Shown: positions 57,401 through 64,000 of the stretch, piece after piece
Position numbering within the stretch: the first letter of the stretch is position 1
Layout: every line of letters starts with the position of its first letter
Assembly (NCBI GenBank): GCA_035547835.1
Contig: DASZTW010000011.1
Coordinates: forward strand, 1-64,000
DNA length: 64,000 nt
Source of the DNA: Acidimicrobiales bacterium
Lineage (GTDB): Bacteria > Actinomycetota > Acidimicrobiia > Acidimicrobiales > Iamiaceae
Direction: 5' to 3'
Notes under the pieces: model-generated
The model's input: the letters and a program-made list of their open reading frames with translations, nothing else
Databases searched by the model: none
Told to the model about the DNA's origin: nothing
Made by a program: the position numbers and the translations under genes

Positions 57401-58927
57401 TCAGGGCAGGAGCGATGGGACGTCGATGACGCTGTGGGGCAACTTGGTGACCTCCTTGGCGAAGTCGACGCCGCGGTCGATCAAGTTCCGTTCGGCGGTG
57501 TCGGTGATCCCATGGACGCCGTGAAGGACCCGGTCGGCGGCTTGGAACGCTTCATGCCCAGGGCCGTGGTAATGCCGGGCCATGAAGTCCATCGCCTGCC
57601 GCCTGGGGTCGAGGGTTCCGCCGGTGAGCTCGTCGAGGTGGTCCTTTCCGTCGACGATCCGCTCCCCGGCTGTTGCCCGCTGCACCTCGGGGTCGTGGCC
57701 GGTCGCCACGGCGGCCGTGTTGCGCAGCGCTTCGGAGTCCTTCTCGAAGTACCGCGAGTGGAATGAGACCTCCGGCCGTCCGGGCGCGTTGGTGGTCATC
57801 CGTACGGCACCGAACCGAGGGGCACTCGGGTCGGTGCCGTACGCCTCGGTGATCGCGACGTAGTCGCCCGGCGCCCGCTCGACGTACACGCCACCGTCGG
57901 CCGGCGCACCGATCTTCGCCGCCGACGACTTCTCGACCCCGGGGCTTCCCAGCAGCACGACGTTGCGTGCCCCGGCCCCGCCGGCCTCGGCCCGCGACAC
58001 CACGATGGTGCCGTAGGAGTGGCCGACCATGGTGAGCGACTGCCGGGCCGTGAGGCCGAGGCCGTGGACGAACGCCGTCAACTGGTCGCCGCCGCGGCGG
58101 GCGGCGTCGTCGACCGTGCCCGCCACGATGTTCGAGGGAGGCCGGTAGCCGAGCCAGGCGATGGTGGCGGCGCCGCGCCGCGACTGCCGCTCCATCTCCG
58201 CTGCGAGGTTGGCGCCGTCGGTCCTCGGTCGGCCGACGAAGGTCGAGAACGACTCGCCGACACCGGGGACGGTGATCGCCACATGCTCGGCCCTCGACAC
58301 GTCGCCAAAGGCCACGGCCACCCGGCCCCCGTCAGGGTCGTACAACACGACTTGGTCGTGGGTGAGCACGCGGAGACGCCGGGCGGCGCTGGCGTTGCCG
58401 GCGGCCTCGGCCGCCGCCAGGTCGGCGAGCACCTGCTGGTGGTTCGCCCGGTAGCGAAGGTCGAGCGGCACCCCGTCGGTGCTGCCCATCCACGCGGGGT
58501 GATCGGCGAGCAGCGCATCGAGCGTGGCGGGGCCGAGCTCGCGCAGGATCGCGCCGAGGCGTCCCGGCGACATCGAACGGAGGTCGTGGAACAGACCGAG
58601 GGCCGGTGTCGTGGCGGCGAACGCGGCGACCAAGCGTGCGTCATCGGCGACCACTGGGCCATGGCCGCTGCCGGCTCCGTCCGCGGCTTCGAAGGCATGG
58701 GCGACGCGACTGACGAAGTCGGCCTCTGCGAGGACGCGGCTGGCGAACGTGCGGGTCTCGGCCACGACCTCGGGATAGGAGCCGACCACCACCGGGTCGG
58801 CACCGCGCCACACCCGCGCCACGGCGTCGTCGAGCGGCGCGAGCGCAACCAGCACGTGTTCGGCGAGGGCGCGCTCGGCCGCGGCGAGGTGGGCGAGCTC
58901 GGTGGGATCGGCGGAGCTGCGAGCCAC
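57401..58927 (-). CDS. Alpha/beta hydrolase of the DUF1023 type
   Basis: 508 residues from GTG. The C-terminal hydrolase domain has nucleophile elbow 'MVGHSYGTIVV' (GHSYG, about 301-311) and 'NVVLLGSPGVEKS'. 'AITVPGVGESFSTFVGRPRT' and 'TIAWLGYRPPSNIVAG' are DUF1023 signatures. The N-terminal 200 residues are helical, WXG100-like in spacing, as in related actinobacterial proteins. Likely an esterase or lipase; location uncertain because there is no signal peptide. Confidence 0.82.
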   Translation of the reverse strand: MARSSADPTELAHLAAAERALAEHVLVALAPLDDAVARVWRGADPVVVGSYPEVVAETRTFASRVLAEADFVSRVAHAFEAADGAGSGHGPVVADDARLVAAFAATTPALGLFHDLRSMSPGRLGAILRELGPATLDALLADHPAWMGSTDGVPLDLRYRANHQQVLADLAAAEAAGNASAARRLRVLTHDQVVLYDPDGGRVAVAFGDVSRAEHVAITVPGVGESFSTFVGRPRTDGANLAAEMERQSRRGAATIAWLGYRPPSNIVAGTVDDAARRGGDQLTAFVHGLGLTARQSLTMVGHSYGTIVVSRAEAGGAGARNVVLLGSPGVEKSSAAKIGAPADGGVYVERAPGDYVAITEAYGTDPSAPRFGAVRMTTNAPGRPEVSFHSRYFEKDSEALRNTAAVATGHDPEVQRATAGERIVDGKDHLDELTGGTLDPRRQAMDFMARHYHGPGHEAFQAADRVLHGVHGITDTAERNLIDRGVDFAKEVTKLPHSVIDVPSLLP

Positions 58928-59095
58928 GACACTCTCCTGGGTGCGACAGCTGGAGGGCTGCCGTCACCGAGGCGCCGATCGAGCATCAAGCGTATGTCAT
59001 GTCATTCCACACAACAACTCTCAAGGCCCTGAGGCCGCGGTCGCGGGTGGCGATGATGGCCAGGGCCCCGCTGGTTGCGGGCCGGCTGGTCGCAG

Positions 59096-60208
59096 TCAGA
59101 CGGCGTAGTCGAGACGCCCGCGGATGTTCTTGCCGTCGAGCATGTCGGCGTAGCCCTGGTTGATCTCGGCGAGGTCGTACGTGCGCGTCACGAGGCCTTC
59201 GAGGTCGAGCTGGCCCTGGCGGTACAGCTCCAGCAGCTTCGGGATGTCGTAGCGCGGGTTGGCCGAACCGAAGAGCGTGCCGATCATCTGCTTCTCCATC
59301 AGCGTGAGGTCGAGCAGGCTGATGCCGATCTCCGTCTCGTTGACGGAGTGGATGTTGGTGATCACCGCGGTGCCCCGCTTGGCCACGAGCGTCATCACCT
59401 GCGGGATGAGCTCGCCCTTGCCCACACCGATGGTGCAGATGACCTTGTTGGCCATGCGGCCGAGCGTCGCTTGCTGGATCAACTCGAACGCCTCGTCGAG
59501 CGACGAGTACGTGTGGGTGGCGCCGAACTTCAGGGCCTGCTCTCGCTTGAACTCCACCGGGTCGATGGCGAAGATCCGCTCGGCGCCGGCCAGCCGGGCG
59601 CCTTGCACGGCGTTGGCGCCGATGCCACCCACGCCGAGCACGACGACGTCGTCGCCGGGTTGCACGTCGGCCGCGTAGACCGCCGACCCCCACCCCGTGG
59701 TCACCCCGCAGCCCACCAGGCACGCGTACTCGAGCGGGATGTCGTCGTCGATCTTGATGCACGACCACTCGTGCACCACCGAGTGCTTGCCGAACGTGCC
59801 GAGGCAGACCATCGTGAACAGGTCCTTGCCTCGCGCGTGGTGGCGCGACGTGCCGTCCATCTGGAGGCCTGCGAGCAGCGCAGCGCCGTTGTCGCACAGG
59901 TTCTGGTGGCCGGTGGAGCACGACGGGCACTGCCCACACGACGGGATGAACCCGAACACCACGTGATCGCCCGGCTTCAGCGTCGTGACCTCGGGCCCCA
60001 CCTCCATGACCACGCCCGCACCTTCGTGCCCGCCGATGATCGGCAGCAGCGCCGGCATGTCCTGCGTGCGGATGTGATCGTCGGAATGGCACATGCCCGA
60101 CGCGGTGAGCTCCACCAGGACTTCGTGGGCCTTGGGCGGGTCGAGCTCGATCTCCTCGATGCTCCACTCCTGCATCGGCTCCCACATGATCGCCGCCTGC
60201 GTCTTCAT
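59096..60208 (-). CDS. NDMA-dependent alcohol dehydrogenase
   Basis: 370 residues. Zinc-binding MDR: 'SGMCHSDDHI' (Cys, His ligands), 'IGGHEGAGVV', structural-zinc cysteines in 'PSCGQCPSCSTGHQNLC', and cofactor motif 'VVVLGVGGIGANAVQGARLA'. Long N-terminal fit 'KTQAAIMWEPMQEWSIEE' is typical of the nicotinoprotein (mycofactocin-linked) group, which holds NAD tightly and uses an external electron carrier. No mycofactocin genes are in the window. Divergent from the SCO6745-type gene across a palindromic operator. Confidence 0.9.
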   Translation of the reverse strand: MKTQAAIMWEPMQEWSIEEIELDPPKAHEVLVELTASGMCHSDDHIRTQDMPALLPIIGGHEGAGVVMEVGPEVTTLKPGDHVVFGFIPSCGQCPSCSTGHQNLCDNGAALLAGLQMDGTSRHHARGKDLFTMVCLGTFGKHSVVHEWSCIKIDDDIPLEYACLVGCGVTTGWGSAVYAADVQPGDDVVVLGVGGIGANAVQGARLAGAERIFAIDPVEFKREQALKFGATHTYSSLDEAFELIQQATLGRMANKVICTIGVGKGELIPQVMTLVAKRGTAVITNIHSVNETEIGISLLDLTLMEKQMIGTLFGSANPRYDIPKLLELYRQGQLDLEGLVTRTYDLAEINQGYADMLDGKNIRGRLDYAV

Positions 60209-60229
60209 CTCGGTACCCCCGGTGCCTGC

Positions 60230-60246
60230 TCTGACGGTGTGTCAGA
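60230..60246. promoter_or_regulatory. TCTGAC-N5-GTCAGA palindrome, candidate TetR-type operator
   Basis: Perfect 6-bp arms with a GGTGT spacer between the alcohol dehydrogenase gene and the divergent gene at 60268, ending 10 bases before the latter's -10 box. Confidence 0.5.
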
Positions 60247-60255
60247 CCAGCACAC

Positions 60256-60261
60256 TAGGTT
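60256..60261 (+). promoter_or_regulatory. -10 box of the SCO6745-type gene (leaderless)
   Basis: TAGGTT, 6 bases before the GTG at 60268. Confidence 0.6.
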
Positions 60262-60267
60262 GCGCCC

Positions 60268-61131
60268 GTGGCAGAAGATTCCCCGGCGCCGGCCCGGCGC
60301 ATGTGGCAGGTGTACGAACCGATCCACGCGGTGGTGTACTTCGCGCCCGAGCCCGCCCAGGCTTGCAAGGACCTCGGCCTGCGCGGGTGGTGGATGGGCT
60401 ACTTCGCCGGGCGTTTCGCGCCGCTCGGTGCGATCGGCCCGGAGGCCGTGACCGCGATGGCGTTCGGTTTCGCACCCGCGATGGTCGCGCGATCCTTGCC
60501 AGACGCCTGGTCACATGCCGACCCCCACCAAGTGATGGTGGCGCGCTCGGATGCCGTGGCCGACGCGCTCCGCTCGCGCCTGCCGGCTGGCGAAGGGGGC
60601 GAGCTGGCGGAGCTCGCGGCGCTGCTGTGGGCGGCGGTCGACGCGGCGACATTCGACGGCCGGCCCTTGGCCGCCGCGTGGTCGGCCGTTCCCCGGCCAG
60701 CCGATCCGGTGGCGTCGCTGTGGCTCGCGACCACCGTGTTGCGCGAGCACCGCGGCGACGGCCACGTGCTGGCCAACGTGGCGGCGGGCGTCTCGGGCCT
60801 CGAGGCCGGCTTGCTGCATGAGGCGACGGGCGCCGTCACCCGCGAGGCGCTGCAGCCCAACCGGGGTTGGACCGACGAGGCATGGGAGCGCGCCGGCGCC
60901 GCGTTGCGTGAGCGAGGGTTGCTCCGCGACGACGGCCTCCTGACCGCCGGTGGGTTGTCGTTGCGCCGAGAGATCGAGGCAACGACCGACCGTCTCGCCG
61001 CCGTGCCCCTCGATGCCCTTGGTGCGGCGGGGGTGCAACGTGCGCTCGAGTTGGCGACGCCCCTCGCGCGCCATGTCATCGACGCCGGCGTCGTCCCGGT
61101 GCCCAACCCCATCGGCGTCGCCCGACCCTGA
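60268..61131 (+). CDS. SCO6745-family helical protein
   Basis: 287 residues from GTG. All-alpha protein with the family's 'RRMWQVYEPIHAVVYFAPEP' start, 'GLRGWWMGYFAGRFAPLGAI', 'AFGFAPAMVARSLPDAW' and a second half 'RGWTDEAWERAGAALRERGL' that looks like a winged helix. Common in actinobacteria, function unknown, perhaps a regulator. Shares the intergenic palindrome with the alcohol dehydrogenase gene. Confidence 0.8.
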   Translation: MAEDSPAPARRMWQVYEPIHAVVYFAPEPAQACKDLGLRGWWMGYFAGRFAPLGAIGPEAVTAMAFGFAPAMVARSLPDAWSHADPHQVMVARSDAVADALRSRLPAGEGGELAELAALLWAAVDAATFDGRPLAAAWSAVPRPADPVASLWLATTVLREHRGDGHVLANVAAGVSGLEAGLLHEATGAVTREALQPNRGWTDEAWERAGAALRERGLLRDDGLLTAGGLSLRREIEATTDRLAAVPLDALGAAGVQRALELATPLARHVIDAGVVPVPNPIGVARP

Positions 61132-61161
61132 TTGCTGTCGTGGGCGTCCCGCGCTGTCGGG

Positions 61162-61182
61162 GCCTCAGAGCCGAGCTGAGGC
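61162..61182 (+). terminator. Hairpin after the SCO6745-type gene
   Basis: GCCTCAG / CTGAGGC arms (7 bp, 7-base loop), 31 bases after the stop codon. No T-run. Confidence 0.35.
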
Positions 61183-61303
61183 ACCGGGCCACGAGCCTCC
61201 CACTGATGTCCCAGCAAGGTGCCTTGACGGTGCGCCCCGGCCGTGTTCGGATCTGCCAGCCGTCGCAGCAGGCGGCGTGCATCGATGACGGAAGGGCACC
61301 TCG

Positions 61304-63061
61304 ATGAGCACTGCGGGCGGGATGCGGGCGAACGCGGTTGTGCGCGGGCGCCATGTGGTGGCGTGGCTGGCCGCGGCAGCGATGCTGGTCACACTCGTGG
61401 CGGGGTCGTCGCCGGTCCCGGCCGCGGCGTCGCCGGCCACCGACGCGAACTACGTCGCTGCCGTCTACCACGACTTTCTCGGTCGAGCGCCATCTGGCGC
61501 TGAATCCCAGTACGTCGTGGCCGCGCTGCAGGGGGGCGCGAGTCGATATGGGTTCGTGTGGAACATCGCGAACTCCGACGCGTACGTCTCGCATCTCGTG
61601 ACCGGCTTCTACCGGGACACCCTCGATCGCGAACCGGATCCGACCGGCCTCGCCGGCTGGGACCACCTCATCGAGTCCGGCCAGATGACGATCGCGCAGG
61701 TTGGCGCCGCGTTCTACACGTCGACCGAGTACTTCCGTGCGACTGGCCAGTCAGATCTCCGGGTGTGGGTCACCGACCTCTACGAGCGGATCCTGCACCG
61801 CCAACCGGACAGCCGGGGCCTCGACAGTTGGGTGTGGATCGCCGCGACCCAGGGTCGCCAGCCCGTCGCGTATTCGATCTTCCAGTCGACCGAGTCGGGA
61901 CAAGACCGAGTCCGGAAGCTGTACGCCGCGCTCCTCGATCGCGGGCCGGATCCGGTGGGCCTGGCCGGTTGGACACCAGTGGTGCTGCGCGACGGCGACA
62001 TCCGCCTCGCCGCCACGCTCGCCACGAGCCCCGAGTACTACCAGCGCGCACAGCACCAGACCCCGGAGGGCACCTGGGCCGAGGTGTCGACCCCTTCGAC
62101 GTGCGACCTTCGCGGGCTCGATGATGTGGGGCATCTCATCGGGAGCTGTAGGGACAGCTCTGACCGCGACCAGCCGGCGGTCTGGATGTCGCCATCGGCC
62201 GAGCCGTCCCTGCTGGCGCTGCCGGACGACGACAACCAAGGTCAAGCGACCGCGGTGAGCCCGGGCGGGGTCATCGTGGGGTGGGGCGACGCGGGCTTCG
62301 ACGAAGATGGAGCCCCGGCCGCGCTACACCTGCTGCTGTGGGCCTCGCCGACTGCGCCACCGGCGGTGCTGGCCGCACCTACCGCGTGCGGCGGAACGTA
62401 CGTCTTCCCGAGCGCGGTGAACGACTCCGGCATCGTGGTCGCCGCGTGCGAGGACGATGCCAGCCCGTATGCGACGAAGGCGTACGTGTGGACCTCGCCA
62501 GCCGCTCAACCCGTCGCGCTGTCGCAGCCAGACGACACCACCTACGTGACCCCGACCGCGATCGGCGCCGACGGTGCGATCGTGGGGGTCTGCAACTCCA
62601 CGCAGGGCATCTGCGCGTTGGGGTGGGCATCGCCGTCCGCCGCCTACACCAGGCTCGCGGTCCCTTCCGGGTACGAGGATGTCGTTCCCGACGCGGTGCT
62701 CGGCGATGGTCGGGTCGTGGGTGTCGCCGACGCGCCGCAGGGAGACAAGGCCCCAGTGACATGGCCTTCCCAGTCTGGCGCGCCCACCGTGTTGAGCGGG
62801 CCGGGGGGCGAGGCGGTCGACCTGTTGACCGGGCTCGCCGCCAGCTCTGACGGCCGGCTCGCGGCCGCCTACCAAGTGGGTGAGCAGTCCATGGCGCTGC
62901 TGTCGTGGGCGTCGACGACCGCGACGCCCGTCCGCATCGACCCACCGGGTGGTCGGACATGGATCGCGCCACTCGGTGTCAACAGCCAGGGCCTGATCCT
63001 GGCGTCGACGAACGAGTTCGGGACCGAGCCGTGGATCTATCGGCCCGCCGCCGGACCGTGA
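61304..63061 (+). CDS. Secreted protein: DUF4214-type repeats plus propeller-like repeats
   Basis: 585 residues. Signal peptide to about residue 42 ('AAAAMLVTLVAGSSPVPAAA'). Residues about 45-260 hold four DUF4214-like units built around 'YVAAVYHDFLGRAPSGAESQ', 'GFYRDTLDREPDPTGLAGW', 'DLYERILHRQPDSRGLDSW' and 'KLYAALLDRGPDPVGLAGW'. From about 265 there are six or so repeats with a 'VWMSPSAEPSLLALPDDDNQ'-like unit (W-[MTA]-S-P-[ST]-A-x-P), each near 50 residues, resembling a beta-propeller. DUF4214 occurs in surface-layer and allergen-type proteins. Likely a large surface or extracellular protein, possibly carbohydrate-binding. Confidence 0.8.
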   Translation: MSTAGGMRANAVVRGRHVVAWLAAAAMLVTLVAGSSPVPAAASPATDANYVAAVYHDFLGRAPSGAESQYVVAALQGGASRYGFVWNIANSDAYVSHLVTGFYRDTLDREPDPTGLAGWDHLIESGQMTIAQVGAAFYTSTEYFRATGQSDLRVWVTDLYERILHRQPDSRGLDSWVWIAATQGRQPVAYSIFQSTESGQDRVRKLYAALLDRGPDPVGLAGWTPVVLRDGDIRLAATLATSPEYYQRAQHQTPEGTWAEVSTPSTCDLRGLDDVGHLIGSCRDSSDRDQPAVWMSPSAEPSLLALPDDDNQGQATAVSPGGVIVGWGDAGFDEDGAPAALHLLLWASPTAPPAVLAAPTACGGTYVFPSAVNDSGIVVAACEDDASPYATKAYVWTSPAAQPVALSQPDDTTYVTPTAIGADGAIVGVCNSTQGICALGWASPSAAYTRLAVPSGYEDVVPDAVLGDGRVVGVADAPQGDKAPVTWPSQSGAPTVLSGPGGEAVDLLTGLAASSDGRLAAAYQVGEQSMALLSWASTTATPVRIDPPGGRTWIAPLGVNSQGLILASTNEFGTEPWIYRPAAGP

Positions 63062-63065
63062 CGAC

Positions 63066-63082
63066 CTCTCGCAGTTGCGAGG
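63066..63082. terminator. Hairpin between convergent genes
   Basis: CTCGCA / TGCGAG (63068-63073, 63076-63081) with a two-base loop, 5 bases after the plus-strand stop and 38 bases after the minus-strand stop. Could serve both genes. Confidence 0.35.
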
Positions 63083-63119
63083 CCGTGCCGATCGGAACGT
63101 ACCGCGACTGGGTGCTCCG

Positions 63120-64000
63120 TCAGCGGTTCTCGTCACCGCACATCGCCGGGCGCCCGTACGGCAACGTCGCCACTGCGTAGCCGGGCACGTCGTTGGTCAC
63201 CCGATCCCAGCCACCGAGGCAGGCGAAGGCCTTGCCGGTCCCGATCCAGTGCCGAGATCCGTCCGCGCTGATCCACCACGTGGTGCCGTCGGAGTGGCGC
63301 AGGATGCGGTGGTCGAGCGGGGCGGCGGGGAGCGCCTTGGCCGGGTCGGTGACGAGCGTGAAGTGCAGTTGGTCGTCGAGCCCTAACGTGAGGTACCCAC
63401 CGGTGAAGTCCTGGCGTAGCCCGCCGCTCACGATCGTGGGGTTCGACCGAGGCAGACCGAGCTCTCCGCTCGCGCCGCCGTGGTCGTCCCAGTAGTGGCG
63501 GACGGGGGTCAGCAAGAAGAAGAACGGCGCGTCAGCCGCCTCGCCCACGAGCAGGCCGTCGTTGTCCATCGCCATCTCGACGTGCCCATCGACCGTGTGG
63601 GGTGGGCCGATTGGCAACCCGACCAGGGTCTGCGCGTTGTCACCGCTCTTGCCTCCAACCTCGTGATACGACGACCACTCGGCAAAAGTCATCGTGAACA
63701 CATGGTCGGCGTCGACGCCGAGGACGATCGTCGAGGTCGGGTCGACGCCGAACTTCTGGTAAGTGATGCGCTGCCACTGGCCCACCGGAGCGGCCGGGCA
63801 ACCCAGCCGGCCGGTGCCGCCTCGTGCGGCTGCGACTTGGGCGATCTTCACTGCCATCGCCTGCAGTTGGGGATCTTCGATGGCACCAGCCTTCACTCCG
63901 CACGGCCTAGCGGAACCGGCCGCGCCAGGCGACGCCGCGGTCGACTCCGGCGCGGCGCCCCGCTGCTGGGCGTGCGAATGATGGCCCGAACCCACCAGCC
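63120..64000 (-). CDS. Secreted LGFP-like repeat protein, 5' end cut by the window
   Basis: At least 291 residues. The frame runs to the window edge; the GTG at 63995 is not preceded by a signal peptide, so the true start lies outside. 'LGCPAAPVGQWQRITYQKFG' and 'GELGLPRSNPTIVSGGLRQDF' are like LGFP repeats of actinobacterial envelope proteins; 'HSDGTTWWISADGSRHWIG' and 'YAVATLPYGRPAMCGDENR' form the C-terminus. Probable cell-wall or secreted protein. Confidence 0.65.
   Translation of the reverse strand, partial: LVGSGHHSHAQQRGAAPESTAASPGAAGSARPCGVKAGAIEDPQLQAMAVKIAQVAAARGGTGRLGCPAAPVGQWQRITYQKFGVDPTSTIVLGVDADHVFTMTFAEWSSYHEVGGKSGDNAQTLVGLPIGPPHTVDGHVEMAMDNDGLLVGEAADAPFFFLLTPVRHYWDDHGGASGELGLPRSNPTIVSGGLRQDFTGGYLTLGLDDQLHFTLVTDPAKALPAAPLDHRILRHSDGTTWWISADGSRHWIGTGKAFACLGGWDRVTNDVPGYAVATLPYGRPAMCGDENR

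Noticed and set aside
61132-61303. Possible riboswitch before the DUF4214-type secreted protein gene
   Set aside because: Two stems can be drawn, but no conserved core of any riboswitch class I know could be recognised.
1-64000. CRISPR arrays, insertion sequences, rRNA genes and Ku
   Set aside because: No regularly spaced repeats, transposase frames, rRNA motifs or Ku-like protein were found on reading either strand.

Overview
The window looks like high-GC actinobacterial chromosome. The mix of a complete type II fatty-acid synthase operon with FabI, crotonyl-CoA carboxylase/reductase, an NDMA-dependent alcohol dehydrogenase, acyl-CoA carboxylase with an epsilon-like subunit, split LigD-type polymerase and ligase genes, and tRNA-Ser/tadA/dnaX/ybaB/recR synteny suggests the class Acidimicrobiia. 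That placement is inference; there is no rRNA here to prove it.

Bases 1 to about 16100 are a mobile element, or two abutting ones, whose left end lies outside the window. Its backbone (8424-16100) holds tightly overlapping small genes, a VirD4/TraG-like coupling ATPase, a replication-relaxation protein, an XRE repressor with an ImmA/IrrE protease, and a large serine recombinase that points into the 3' end of a tRNA-Ser(CGA) gene. The recombinase frame has no stop before that tRNA. The left arm is cargo. One cassette (579-4191) is a sigma-like protein, a GHKL ATPase and a DUF4338 protein related to Druantia DruA. A second (4857-7797) is a two-TM membrane protein, a catalytically complete AdoMet decarboxylase (SpeD), a shortened branched-polyamine synthase (BpsA) type transferase and a one-TM protein. 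The second cassette is AT-richer than its surroundings from about 6100 and is my best candidate for an undescribed system.

From 16146 on the sequence is chromosomal. 16146-25161: two tRNA-Ser genes around tadA, pcm and a serine hydrolase, then MOSC, SDR, dnaX-ybaB-recR and a thiolase. 25305-32771: a LemA pair, ccr and methylmalonyl-CoA epimerase, an ABC-2 type transporter and a 5'-3' exonuclease. 32869-36128 (minus): LigD-type polymerase, AarF kinase and a MerR regulator. 36298-43810: fabD, a biotinyl-domain protein without the biotin lysine, fabH, fabG, acpP, fabF, a carboxyltransferase, fabI and fabZ, mostly joined by 1-4 base overlaps. 43880-49290: lipoproteins, GNAT, ATP-dependent ligase, cupredoxin, beta-helix and DUF1996 proteins. 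49558-58927: nitroreductase, an FAD oxidoreductase and ECF sigma pair divided by a perfect 17-bp palindrome, acyl-CoA carboxylase, phosphoesterase, CoA-transferase and a DUF1023 hydrolase. 59096-64000: NDMA-dependent alcohol dehydrogenase and large secreted proteins.

The two halves are expressed differently. At least thirteen chromosomal genes have a TANNNT -10 box only 6-8 bases before the start codon and no ribosome site, which indicates leaderless mRNAs. Most element genes have clear Shine-Dalgarno sites and coupled ATGA/GTGA junctions.
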